A stretch of 8,872 bases of DNA from an uncultured Oscillospiraceae bacterium (lineage in GTDB: Bacteria; Bacillota; Clostridia; Oscillospirales; Oscillospiraceae). Shown one piece after another: positions 1 through 7,153 of this stretch (the stretch's first letter is position 1; every line of letters starts with the position of its first letter). The notes under the pieces are model-generated. The model was not told the origin of the DNA. It did no database searches and was given only the letters and a program-made list of their open reading frames with translations. The position numbers and the translations under genes were made by a program. Where the stretch lies: NCBI GenBank assembly GCA_944385195.1, contig CALWWH010000246.1, forward strand, positions 1 through 8,872, written 5' to 3'.

Positions 1-850
1 CGACCTTCGGCACGGCCTGGGCAAAGGGGATGTAAACGGCCGGGCGGTTGTCCAAGCTCAGGATGAACTCGTTGGGCACGTTCCTCTGGGGGCACCTCTC
101 GGTCCACAGGCCGCACCCGGTGCAGACGTATTCCTTGACGTAGCGCGCCTTTTTGCGGATGGTGACGTGGAAGTTGCCCACGAAGCCCTTGACCGCCTCG
201 ACCTCAGCGTAGGAGTAGATGTGGATCTTCTCGTTCTGGGCCGCGTCGACCATCTTCGGGGTCAGGATGCAGGCGGCGCAGTCCAGCGTCGGGAAGGTCT
301 TGTCCAGCTGGGTCATCTTGCCGCCGATGGTGGGCTTTTTCTCCACGATGTCGACCTCAAAGCCCGCGTCGGCGATGTCCAGCGCCGTCTGGATGCCGGC
401 GATGCCGCCGCCGATGACCAGCGCGCGCTTGGTGACGGGGCTGGTGCCCGCGGTCAGAGGGGCGTTGAGCTGCACCTTGGCGATGGCCGCGCGGCCCAGG
501 ATGATGGCCTTCTCGGTGCCGACCTCCATGTCCTTATGAATCCAGGAGCACTGCTCGCGGATGTTGGCAATCTCGACCATGTAGGGGTTGAGCCCCGCCT
601 TCTCACAGGTTTTGCGGAAGGTGGTCTCGTGCATACGGGGAGAGCAGGAGCAGATGACAACGCCCGTGAGCCCGTGCTCGCGGATGGCGTTCTGGATGAG
701 CTCCTGGCCCGCCTGGGAACACATGTACTGGTAATTGGTGGAGAAGACAACGCCGGGCTCTTTGGCCAGAGTCTCCGCGACCTTTACCACGTCGACGGTG
801 CCGGCAATGTTACTGCCGCACCAGCATACAAATACGCCGATTCTTTGCAT
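1..850 (-). CDS. hdrA: HdrA-like flavin/iron-sulfur subunit of a heterodisulfide reductase-type complex, N-terminal part (cut by left edge)
   Basis: The 283 codons visible from the ATG at 850 give a typical HdrA N-terminus. In the family this subunit holds the FAD that can bifurcate electrons and passes them to HdrC and HdrB in the cytoplasm. Seen in order: a Cys-rich N-terminal domain (VCWCGSNI at residues 8-15, MCSQAGQ near 43-49, CSCSPRMHETTF near 67-78); a Rossmann FAD-binding motif GGGIAG near 147-152; the HdrA hallmark LDCAACILTPKM near 189-200; a ferredoxin-like motif starting at Cys243; and VPNEF then YIPFAQAVP near the edge. The ferredoxin motif reads C243-x2-C246-x2-W249-x3-C253-P, so the third of the four usual cysteines is Trp. 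The start follows an AGGTGAG ribosome binding site, 11 bases after the hdrC stop, so it is the third Hdr gene of the operon. The C-terminal part is not visible, and any fused domain cannot be judged. Confidence 0.93.
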   Translation of the reverse strand, partial: MQRIGVFVCWCGSNIAGTVDVVKVAETLAKEPGVVFSTNYQYMCSQAGQELIQNAIREHGLTGVVICSCSPRMHETTFRKTCEKAGLNPYMVEIANIREQCSWIHKDMEVGTEKAIILGRAAIAKVQLNAPLTAGTSPVTKRALVIGGGIAGIQTALDIADAGFEVDIVEKKPTIGGKMTQLDKTFPTLDCAACILTPKMVDAAQNEKIHIYSYAEVEAVKGFVGNFHVTIRKKARYVKEYVCTGCGLWTERCPQRNVPNEFILSLDNRPAVYIPFAQAVPKV

Positions 851-861
851 TGTCTCTCACC

Positions 862-1242
862 TCACTTTCTATATTTGCGGAAGGCGCTGGTGATGGCCTG
901 CTGGGGCAGGTCCTCGTCCAGCAAGCCGGGGATCTGTTCGGGTTTTAAATGATCCTGGCCCTGCTGGCGGATGACCGCCAGGCGGACGGCCTCGATGATC
1001 TTGGCCGGCTCGACGCTGCGGGGGCAGCGCTCGACGCAGGCAAAGCAGCTCAGGCAGGTGTAGATGCCCTTGGAGTGCATCAGCTCGTCGATGCGGCCGG
1101 TTTCGACCATATCGACAAACTGGTGGGGATGGTACTCCATCTCGTCGTAGGCCGGACATGCGCCGGAACACTTGCCGCACTTCATGCACTTGCGGGGGTT
1201 GACGCCAGCAATGCGCTCGATGGTCTGGATCATGTCGTTCAT
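862..1242 (-). CDS. hdrC: HdrC-like 4Fe-4S ferredoxin-type subunit
   Basis: A 126-residue soluble protein with two classical 4Fe-4S motifs: C19-x2-C22-x2-C25-x3-C29-P and C63-x2-C66-x2-C69-x3-C73-P. The helical segment between them (HPHQFVDMVETG, then a GIYTCLSC approach) is typical of HdrC. In the family HdrC wires electrons between HdrA and the noncubane-cluster subunit HdrB. All eight cluster cysteines are present. It has no membrane segment. The start overlaps the hdrB stop in an ATGA arrangement (1239-1242), and its strong ribosome binding site lies inside the end of hdrB, so translation is probably coupled. It is shorter than the archaeal proteins and ends soon after the second cluster. 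A generic succinate dehydrogenase or GlpC-type ferredoxin is less likely because the neighbours are HdrB and HdrA. Confidence 0.92.
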   Translation of the reverse strand: MNDMIQTIERIAGVNPRKCMKCGKCSGACPAYDEMEYHPHQFVDMVETGRIDELMHSKGIYTCLSCFACVERCPRSVEPAKIIEAVRLAVIRQQGQDHLKPEQIPGLLDEDLPQQAITSAFRKYRK

Positions 1243-2033
1243 GCGTCTTCCTCCTCCTTGACGCCCAGGGCCTCGGCCAGCAGCTGGGTGAAATACTGCA
1301 CCGGCAGGCCGTCGGTGGCGTTGACGCTCAGGTTATACAGGCACAGGGGGCAGGCGGTGACGAGCATCTGCGCGCCGCAGGCCCTGGCATTTTCCATGAT
1401 GCGGTCCACCTGCTTGGCCGCGTAGGACTTGTTCTCGATGGTGACGTAGCCGCCGCAGTACTCGTTGCGCATGGCATAGACCACAGGCTCGGCGCCCAGG
1501 GCGCGGAGGAAGTCCTCGATGATGCTGGGGTTCTCGGGGTCGTCGAAGCCCATCTCCTTACTGGGGCGCAGCAGCAGGCAGCCATAGTAAGCGCCGATCT
1601 TGCGTCCAGTCAAAGGATGCTTGACCCGCTTGGCAATCTCGTCGAAGCCGACGCGGTCGCGCAGAACCTCCAAATAGTGCAGCACGGAGGTCTGGCCGGT
1701 ATAGGGCGTCTCCAGCCGGAGGTAGTTGTTGACCTTCGTCTGAATGTCTTTGTCGTTTTGCATGTCGCCGTTGACGCGCTTGATGACGTGGTGGCAGGCA
1801 GAGCAGAGCGTAACGAGCTCCTGCCCCAGATCCCGGGATGCCGCCAGGGCGCGCACAGAGGACAGCTTGGTTGCAATCTCATCCTTGGCCAGGGGGTACA
1901 CCGCGCCGCAGCACTGCCACTCGGGCAGCTCCTGCAGCTCGAAGCCCAGGGCTTTGGCAGCCGCGCGGCCCCAGCGGTCCAGGTCCTGCGCCTTGGTCTT
2001 GAGGGTGCAGCCAGGGAAATAACTGAATGTCAT
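1239..2033 (-). CDS. hdrB: HdrB-like subunit with two CCG (cysteine-rich) domains
   Basis: A 264-residue protein with tandem CCG-type cysteine motifs, which in HdrB bind two noncubane 4Fe-4S clusters at the disulfide-reducing site. The first motif is complete: C9 in FPGCT, C41-C42-G43, and C77-x2-C80. The second reads C152 in YYGCLLLRP, then NEY-C193-GGY, then C228-P-L-C231. The usual CC pair of the second motif is therefore Y192-C193, and one expected cluster ligand is missing. The gene starts 15 bases after the fumC stop with a modest GCGAGGG ribosome binding site, and overlaps hdrC by four bases. In bacteria HdrB partners can reduce substrates other than CoM-S-S-CoB, so the true acceptor is unknown. 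The fumC/mdh neighbourhood suggests C4-acid metabolism. LldE and GlpC also carry CCG domains, but linkage to hdrC and hdrA favours HdrB. Confidence 0.92.
   Translation of the reverse strand: MTFSYFPGCTLKTKAQDLDRWGRAAAKALGFELQELPEWQCCGAVYPLAKDEIATKLSSVRALAASRDLGQELVTLCSACHHVIKRVNGDMQNDKDIQTKVNNYLRLETPYTGQTSVLHYLEVLRDRVGFDEIAKRVKHPLTGRKIGAYYGCLLLRPSKEMGFDDPENPSIIEDFLRALGAEPVVYAMRNEYCGGYVTIENKSYAAKQVDRIMENARACGAQMLVTACPLCLYNLSVNATDGLPVQYFTQLLAEALGVKEEEDA
1250..1259 (-). promoter_or_regulatory. hdrC ribosome binding site embedded in the end of hdrB
   Basis: The minus strand reads AAGGAGGAGG just upstream of the hdrC ATG at 1242. The same bases encode the Lys-Glu-Glu run at the acidic C-terminus of HdrB (KEEEDA). 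With the ATGA overlap this points to coupled translation and near 1:1 synthesis of the two subunits, which is inferred. Confidence 0.8.
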
Positions 2034-2048
2034 ATCAAACCCTCGCTA

Positions 2049-2055
<7 letters not shown>
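2033..2055 (-). repeat. Direct 9-base repeat GGTTTGATA at the fumC-hdrB junction
   Basis: GGTTTGATA occurs at 2047-2055, where it contains the fumC stop TGA, and again at 2033-2041, where it runs into the hdrB ATG. A third copy lies at 3449-3457 in the mdh-fumC gap. The putative hdrB ribosome binding site sits between the first two. The pair could be a small local duplication that built the short intergenic spacer. No function is evident. Confidence 0.5.
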
Positions 2056-3425
<1,370 letters not shown>

Positions 3426-3513
3426 AGTACACCTCTATAATAATGTGATATCAAACCGGAATTGCTGCATTTGGACCCAAGCCGCAGCAGCGGAACGGGC
3501 GCTGAATGACAAT

Positions 3514-4464
3514 TTACTCCTCAGAAAAAACGTACTCAATGGCGTCGCGCAGAACCTTTGCGCTCTTTTCCAGCTTGGCCTGCTCCTCGTCGGTGAGGTG
3601 GCAGACAACCTTGCCCTCGATGCCGTTTTTGCCGATGATGACCGGCGTGCTCAGGCACACGTCATTGAGGCCATACTCGCCGTTGTGCATGTTCGAGACG
3701 GTCAGGATGGAGTGGGAGTCGTTCAGAATCGCCTTGCAGATGTGGGTCACGCCCAGGGAGACGGCGTAGAAGGTCGCACCCTTGCGGGCGATGACCTTGG
3801 CCCCGGAGCGCTTCATATACTCCTCAATCTCGGCATAGTCCAGCTCCACCGGCATGCTCTCGGCCCCGACGACGGTCTTGGCGAACTCCTGCACCGGGAC
3901 GCAGGAAATGGTCGCCTGGGACCAGGGCACGAAGGAGCTGTCGCCATGCTCGCCAAAGACCATGGCGTGGACGTTGCGGTTATCTATGGAGAAGTACTCA
4001 CTGATACGCTCGCGCAGACGGGTGGTGTCCAGCACGGTGCCCGAGCCGATGATGTGGTTGGCAGGCAGGCCGGAGAACTTGGTGAAGGCATAGGTGATCA
4101 CGTCCACAGGGTTGGAGACGATGATATACCGGGCCTCGGGCGCCACTGCCACGATCTTGGGCATGATGTCCATGGCGATGCCCACGTTGACCTTCGCCAG
4201 ATCCAGACGGCTCTGTCCCTCCTTGCGGGCCACGCCCGAGGTGATGATGACGATATCAGAGCCCGCCGCGTCGGCATAGGACCCGGCATAGATGTTGACC
4301 TTGCCGATGAAGGCCATGCCCTGGCGGATATCCATGGCCTCGCCCAGAGCTTTCTCGCTCTTGACGTCCACCAGGACGATCTCGGAGGCAATCATATCAG
4401 AAGCCAGCTTGTAGGCGATGGTGGAGCCGACACTGCCGGCGCCGACGATTGTGATTTTGTTCAT
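3514..4464 (-). CDS. mdh: Malate dehydrogenase of the LDH-like group
   Basis: A 316-residue NAD-dependent 2-hydroxyacid dehydrogenase of the lactate/malate dehydrogenase superfamily. Visible: the Rossmann GAGSVG at 8-13; Asp33 after a hydrophobic strand (NAD preference); Arg86, Asn118, Asp146, Arg149 and His173 as the catalytic set (GEHGDS at 171-176 is the His loop). The rest (GEHGDS, KGATFY) resembles L-lactate dehydrogenase. The specificity loop, however, reads VARKEGQSR, with Arg80 where lactate dehydrogenases have Gln. By the established rule this Arg selects oxaloacetate/malate. The adjoining fumC supports malate dehydrogenase. The start at 4464 is six bases from an AGAGGTG ribosome binding site. 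The gene probably leads the operon mdh-fumC-hdrBCA from a promoter at 4547-4575. In an anaerobe it likely runs reductively toward malate and fumarate, which is inferred. A lactate dehydrogenase annotation by similarity would be wrong if Arg80 is right. Confidence 0.88.
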   Translation of the reverse strand: MNKITIVGAGSVGSTIAYKLASDMIASEIVLVDVKSEKALGEAMDIRQGMAFIGKVNIYAGSYADAAGSDIVIITSGVARKEGQSRLDLAKVNVGIAMDIMPKIVAVAPEARYIIVSNPVDVITYAFTKFSGLPANHIIGSGTVLDTTRLRERISEYFSIDNRNVHAMVFGEHGDSSFVPWSQATISCVPVQEFAKTVVGAESMPVELDYAEIEEYMKRSGAKVIARKGATFYAVSLGVTHICKAILNDSHSILTVSNMHNGEYGLNDVCLSTPVIIGKNGIEGKVVCHLTDEEQAKLEKSAKVLRDAIEYVFSEE

Positions 4465-4503
4465 ATCGCACCTCTTATTTCACTATAAATTCGTTCTTTC
4501 TTT

Positions 4504-4530
4504 CAAAAGTTAGAATCTAGCCAACTTTTG
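4504..4530. promoter_or_regulatory. Perfect inverted repeat in the mdh leader (possible operator)
   Basis: CAAAAGTT (4504-4511) and AACTTTTG (4523-4530) are perfect 8-base inverted arms around an 11-base spacer. The repeat lies roughly 10 to 36 bases downstream of the expected mdh transcription start, where a bound repressor would block the promoter. There is no T-tract after it on either strand, so an intrinsic terminator is unlikely. It could also fold as an AU-rich leader hairpin. The regulator is not identifiable. Confidence 0.55.
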
Positions 4531-4546
4531 ACGGTTTCTACATCTT

Positions 4547-4575
4547 ATTGTACCATGCCCCTTTTATATGGTGAA
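4547..4575 (-). promoter_or_regulatory. Probable sigma-A-type promoter of the mdh-fumC-hdrBCA operon
   Basis: On the minus strand TACAAT (4547-4552) is preceded by TGG, giving an extended -10 element. TTCACC (4570-4575) lies 17 bases upstream as a weak -35. It sits in a distinctly AT-rich gap between deoC and mdh and would give a leader of roughly 75 bases. Confidence 0.5.
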
Positions 4576-4586
4576 ATGCGATTGTT

Positions 4587-4627
4587 ATATATCGATATAT
4601 CAAGATCGATATGCGCAGCACATATCG
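4587..4627. repeat. Cluster of ATCGATAT palindromes and inverted repeats upstream of the mdh promoter
   Basis: A perfect 14-base palindrome ATATATCGATATAT (4587-4600) is followed by a second inverted repeat, CGATATG (4607-4613) and CATATCG (4621-4627) with a 7-base spacer. The octamer ATCGATAT occurs at 4591-4598 and again at 4605-4612. The cluster lies about 45 to 90 bases upstream of the inferred mdh transcription start, a usual place for activator sites. A Rex-like half site (TTGTTA at 4583-4588) is present without a proper second half, so no regulator is assigned. Confidence 0.45.
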
Positions 4628-4644
4628 TGCAAATCATTCTGTGC

Positions 4645-5295
4645 TCAGCGGACCAATTTAGCGGCTGTGACGATACGGCTGGTGCCCAGGCGGTCGGCTC
4701 CGGCAGCGAGAAAGGCCGCAGCATCCTCTAAATTGGCGATGCCGCCGGCGGCCTTGATCTTCAGCTCCGGGGCGCTGTACCGGCGCATGAGTTGGATGTC
4801 CTCCAGGACGGCCCCGCCGGTAGAAAAGCCGGTGCTGGTCTTAATGAACCGGGCCCCGGAGCGGCTGACCAGCTCGCACAGGCGCTTTTTTTCGTCCTCG
4901 CTCAGCAGGCAGGTCTCGATGATGACCTTCACGAGCTTGCCGGTCTCCTGGCAGACAGCATGGATCTCGTTTTCCACGAGACTGAACTTGCCGCTTTTGA
5001 CCCAGCCCAGGTTGCTGACCATATCCAGCTCCCCGGGGCCCCTTTGGGCGCAGTATTTGGCCTCATAGACCTTGACGGGAGTGGGGCTGTAGCCGTTGGG
5101 GAAGCCGATGACGGTGCACACGGGCAGCTTGCCGTCCAGATAGTCCGCCGCCGGGGCCACGAAGCTGGGCGGGGTGCAGACGCTGGCGCAGCCGTAGTGC
5201 AGGCCCTCGTCGCAGACCTGGCGGATCTGCTCCCAGGTGGCGGTCTGCTTGAGCAGGGTGTGGTCGACGGTTTTGAGAATCTGCTGTAGGGTCAT
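4645..5295 (-). CDS. deoC: Deoxyribose-phosphate aldolase
   Basis: A 216-residue class I aldolase that splits 2-deoxyribose 5-phosphate into glyceraldehyde 3-phosphate and acetaldehyde, the last step of deoxynucleoside catabolism. Seen: the DHTLLK start motif at 11-16; CASVCTPP at 36-43; GFPNG at 64-68; ELDMV with Asp91; KTSTGF with Lys152 as the Schiff-base lysine; and KAAGGI with Lys181 as the second active-site lysine. Length is usual for bacterial DeoC. The ATG at 5295 has a strong GGAGG eight bases upstream (5304-5308). It follows cdd by 42 bases on the same strand, which makes sense because both act on nucleosides. Its stop is 180 bases before mdh. No T-tailed terminator was found there, so some read-through into mdh is possible. 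Confidence 0.96.
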   Translation of the reverse strand: MTLQQILKTVDHTLLKQTATWEQIRQVCDEGLHYGCASVCTPPSFVAPAADYLDGKLPVCTVIGFPNGYSPTPVKVYEAKYCAQRGPGELDMVSNLGWVKSGKFSLVENEIHAVCQETGKLVKVIIETCLLSEDEKKRLCELVSRSGARFIKTSTGFSTGGAVLEDIQLMRRYSAPELKIKAAGGIANLEDAAAFLAAGADRLGTSRIVTAAKLVR

Positions 5296-5337
5296 GCCAA
5301 GTTCCTCCTTTGTTTTACACCGGAGCGCGGTTTGCCT

Positions 5338-5730
5338 TCAGTCCATGCTGCTGCCGCCGAAGCCCAGGGGCAGCAGCTGGTGCAGGCCCAGGGACTCGTA
5401 GGAGCCGTCGCCCCGGCAGCAGAGGACTTGCAGCGCCGGGGCGAACTCATAGAGCAGCTGGCGGCAGACGCCGCAGGGCGTGCACAGGGCCTCGCCGGAA
5501 GCGATGACCGCCAGCTTTTCAAAGCTGGTGCAGCCGTCGGCGACGGCGCAGGCCAGGGCGGTCCGCTCGGCGCAGAGCGTCGCGGGATAGGCGGCGGACT
5601 CGATGTTGCAGCCGCCGTAGAGCTTGCCATTGCTGCCCAGCAGGGCGGCGCCGACGCGGTAGCGGGGATAGGGCGCATAGGCCCGGTCCCGCATGGCGGC
5701 GGCCTGGGCGATGAGCGCTTGGTCTGTCAT
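5338..5730 (-). CDS. cdd: Cytidine deaminase
   Basis: A 130-residue zinc enzyme of the small tetrameric cytidine deaminase class, converting cytidine and deoxycytidine to uridine and deoxyuridine. The zinc and catalytic motifs are intact: C53-A-E55 (zinc ligand and proton-shuttling Glu) and PC86-x2-C89-RQ (two zinc ligands). The substrate-contacting CNIE at 41-44 precedes them. These positions match those of the well-studied Bacillus subtilis enzyme. The reading frame is open further upstream to an ATG at 5847, but the start at 5730 is chosen because GGAGG lies eight bases before it and the protein begins in the family's usual way. An out-of-frame ATG at 5735-5737 is too close to the ribosome binding site. 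The upstream deacetylase stop overlaps this ribosome binding site, and deoC follows 42 bases later. Confidence 0.96.
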   Translation of the reverse strand: MTDQALIAQAAAMRDRAYAPYPRYRVGAALLGSNGKLYGGCNIESAAYPATLCAERTALACAVADGCTSFEKLAVIASGEALCTPCGVCRQLLYEFAPALQVLCCRGDGSYESLGLHQLLPLGFGGSSMD

Positions 5731-5738
5731 GGTCCATG

Positions 5739-5746
5739 CCTCCTCA
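5739..5746 (-). promoter_or_regulatory. Stop codon joined to the cdd ribosome binding site
   Basis: The minus strand reads TGAGGAGG: the TGA ends the polysaccharide deacetylase and the following GGAGG is the cdd Shine-Dalgarno, eight bases before the cdd ATG. This spacing favours translational coupling between the two unrelated proteins. Confidence 0.75.
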
Positions 5747-6991
5747 GTGCGTTCCCGCGTTGGAAATATAGCGGGCGAAGGTCTCCAGATCGGTATAGCG
5801 GGAGATATAGTAGCGGGGGATGAGCCGCTCGTCCTGGCCGGTGACATAGTCGCTGCCGCTCATAAGCAGGCCGTAGCGGTAGCAGCCCTCCATGGCGCGC
5901 AGGGTGTCCTCGTTATATTCGCCGGTGGGAAAGCACAGGGCCAAGGGGGTCTTGCCGGTGATGCGGGTGATATACAGGCGGCTGTCGGCCAGCTCCCGGG
6001 CCTGGGCATCGGCGTCCTGCTGGCTGAGCATCGGATGGGTATCGGTATGGCTCTGGATGCTGACATAACCGGACAGGGCCAGCTCCCGGGCCTGCTCCTG
6101 GGTCATATAGTTGGTAAAATTGAGATAGCCGGTGATGACAAAGACGGTGGCTTTCATGTTGTACTCCCGCAGCAGGGGGTAGAGGATGCTATAGTTGTCG
6201 TCGTAGCCGTCGTCAAAGGTCAGCATGACGGGCTTGTCGATCTCCTCCAGGCGGGGGAAGTCCTCGAAGGTGACGGTGGTATAGCCGTTCTCGGCCAGGT
6301 ATTGCAGCTGCGCCTCCAGCTCCGAGGGCTTGACGAACAGCTCGTCGTTGCCGCGCGGGGTCTCGGAGATGGCGTGGTACATCAGCACCGGGACGGTGAT
6401 GCCCTCCGGGACCGGCTCAAACTCGCCGTTGTCGGTGACGTAGATATGGGGGTACTGGCTGTCGGTCAGCACCGTCAGCCCCAGGGCCGGCGTCAGGGCG
6501 TCCACAGGCAGATACCACTGGCCCTCATATTGCACCGGGGCCGTCTGGTGGGTCTGCATTCCCTCCTGGCTCTGCCAGGAGATGGCCTGCTCCACCCAGA
6601 CCGTGCGGCCGCGGAGACTCAGCGCCACGCCGCCGTCATCCGTTGGCTCTGCCTCCAGGGGCAGATGGCTTTGCAGCGCCGACAGGGGCACATAGACCTG
6701 GCTGCCGATCTGATAGCTGCTGCCGCTCTGCTGGCCGTCAACGCTCAGCGCCGGGCCCTCGGCGGTGAAGGGGTATGGCTCGGGCTCGGGCTCCGGTTCT
6801 GGTTCCGGCTCCGGCTCGGGCTCGGGTTCCGGCTCCGGCAGATCGGATTCGATGACCTCCACAGGGGCCGGCGGCGTCTGGGCGGACGGCGTCTGAGCGG
6901 GCGGCGGGGTGCTGTCTTCTGGCGTCTTTGCGGGCGCCGTACAGGCGGCCAAAAGCAGGAGCCCCAGGAACAGTGGGAACAATTTTTTCAT
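5744..6991 (-). CDS. Lipoprotein polysaccharide deacetylase (NodB domain, CE4-like)
   Basis: A 415-residue exported protein. It begins MKKLFPLFLGLLLLAAC, a lipoprotein signal with lipobox LAAC and Cys17 as the lipid-modified residue. A Pro-rich spacer follows, including ten Glu-Pro pairs at 53-72. Residues about 80-190 hold two weak repeats with YVPLSAL and YLPVDAL cores, resembling copper-amine-oxidase N-terminal-like wall-binding domains. A NodB domain fills about 200-415: TFDDGY at 258-263 (Asp260 as base and Asp261 as metal ligand), SHTDTH with metal ligands His315 and His319, and CFPTGEYN at 353-360 in place of the RxPxG-type motif. The likely role is N-deacetylation of peptidoglycan or another envelope glycan outside the membrane. 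The start at 6991 is chosen over an in-frame ATG at 7060 because the signal peptide begins there and AAGGAGG sits five bases upstream. cdd follows at once. The exact substrate is unknown. Confidence 0.92.
   Translation of the reverse strand: MKKLFPLFLGLLLLAACTAPAKTPEDSTPPPAQTPSAQTPPAPVEVIESDLPEPEPEPEPEPEPEPEPEPEPYPFTAEGPALSVDGQQSGSSYQIGSQVYVPLSALQSHLPLEAEPTDDGGVALSLRGRTVWVEQAISWQSQEGMQTHQTAPVQYEGQWYLPVDALTPALGLTVLTDSQYPHIYVTDNGEFEPVPEGITVPVLMYHAISETPRGNDELFVKPSELEAQLQYLAENGYTTVTFEDFPRLEEIDKPVMLTFDDGYDDNYSILYPLLREYNMKATVFVITGYLNFTNYMTQEQARELALSGYVSIQSHTDTHPMLSQQDADAQARELADSRLYITRITGKTPLALCFPTGEYNEDTLRAMEGCYRYGLLMSGSDYVTGQDERLIPRYYISRYTDLETFARYISNAGTH
6776..6838 (-). repeat. Glu-Pro dipeptide repeat region of the deacetylase linker
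   Basis: Ten Glu-Pro pairs preceded by one Pro are encoded by 6-base units. The codons vary (GAG/GAA, and CCC, CCG or CCA), so the DNA is not a perfect repeat. Such charged, Pro-rich stretches form stiff extended spacers, here between the membrane anchor and the enzyme domains. Confidence 0.9.
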
Positions 6992-7026
6992 GCTTGCCTC
7001 CTTGGGTTGCCTTATCCCGGCGCTGT

Positions 7027-7043
7027 CCGCCCCGGCGGGGCGG
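7027..7043. other. GC-rich hairpin in the deacetylase leader
   Basis: CCGCCCC (7027-7033) and GGGGCGG (7037-7043) pair perfectly around a 3-base loop. It lies in the inferred leader between the promoter and the deacetylase ribosome binding site, about 25 bases before the latter. No T-tract follows, so termination is not expected. It may affect leader stability or simply reflect high GC. Confidence 0.5.
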
Positions 7044-7062
7044 GTCATGCGCCTGTGCACTC

Positions 7063-7091
7063 ATTTTACCACACCCCAGGCCCAAATACAA
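7063..7091 (-). promoter_or_regulatory. Probable promoter of the deacetylase-cdd-deoC unit
   Basis: On the minus strand TTGTAT (7086-7091) and TAAAAT (7063-7068) are spaced by 17 bases, close to the sigma-A consensus. It faces the plus-strand promoter next to it with only one base between their -35 boxes, and would give a leader of about 65 bases. Confidence 0.6.
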
Positions 7092-7092
7092 C

Positions 7093-7121
7093 TTGCGCAG
7101 CGCTTCCAAATAGGTTACAAT
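7093..7121 (+). promoter_or_regulatory. Probable promoter of the PH-domain gene
   Basis: TTGCGC (7093-7098) and TACAAT (7116-7121) are spaced by 17 bases. The expected start is near 7128, so the leader to the ATG at 7154 is short. It is back-to-back with the deacetylase promoter, so the two could compete or share a regulator. Confidence 0.6.
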
Positions 7122-7153
7122 AGATACAAATACCACCACTGGGAGCTGAGCAT

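Noticed and set aside
60..100. Possible frameshift in hdrA just after the ferredoxin-like motif
   Set aside because: On careful re-reading of the run of five C on the coding strand the frame continues without a break through VPNEF and YIPFAQAVP to the edge. Only the Trp substitution remains.
4504..4530. Inverted repeat as a deoC terminator
   Set aside because: The stem is AT-rich, has an 11-base loop and no T-tract on the minus strand, and lies downstream of a plausible mdh promoter.
4583..4605. Rex or FNR operator upstream of mdh
   Set aside because: Only a half site (TTGTTA or TTGAT) matches. The second arm is offset by an indel relative to the known palindromes.
5731..5847. Longer cytidine deaminase starting at 5847
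   Set aside because: The extra 39 residues are Pro/Ser-rich, overlap the end of the deacetylase gene and do not look like the family. The start at 5730 has a well-placed GGAGG and gives zinc-site numbering like known enzymes.
5693..7123. A 476-codon plus-strand open frame opposite the deacetylase
   Set aside because: It mirrors the deacetylase gene, and its low-complexity Gly/Leu/Arg stretch is the reverse reading of the Glu-Pro repeat. It has no good ribosome binding site.
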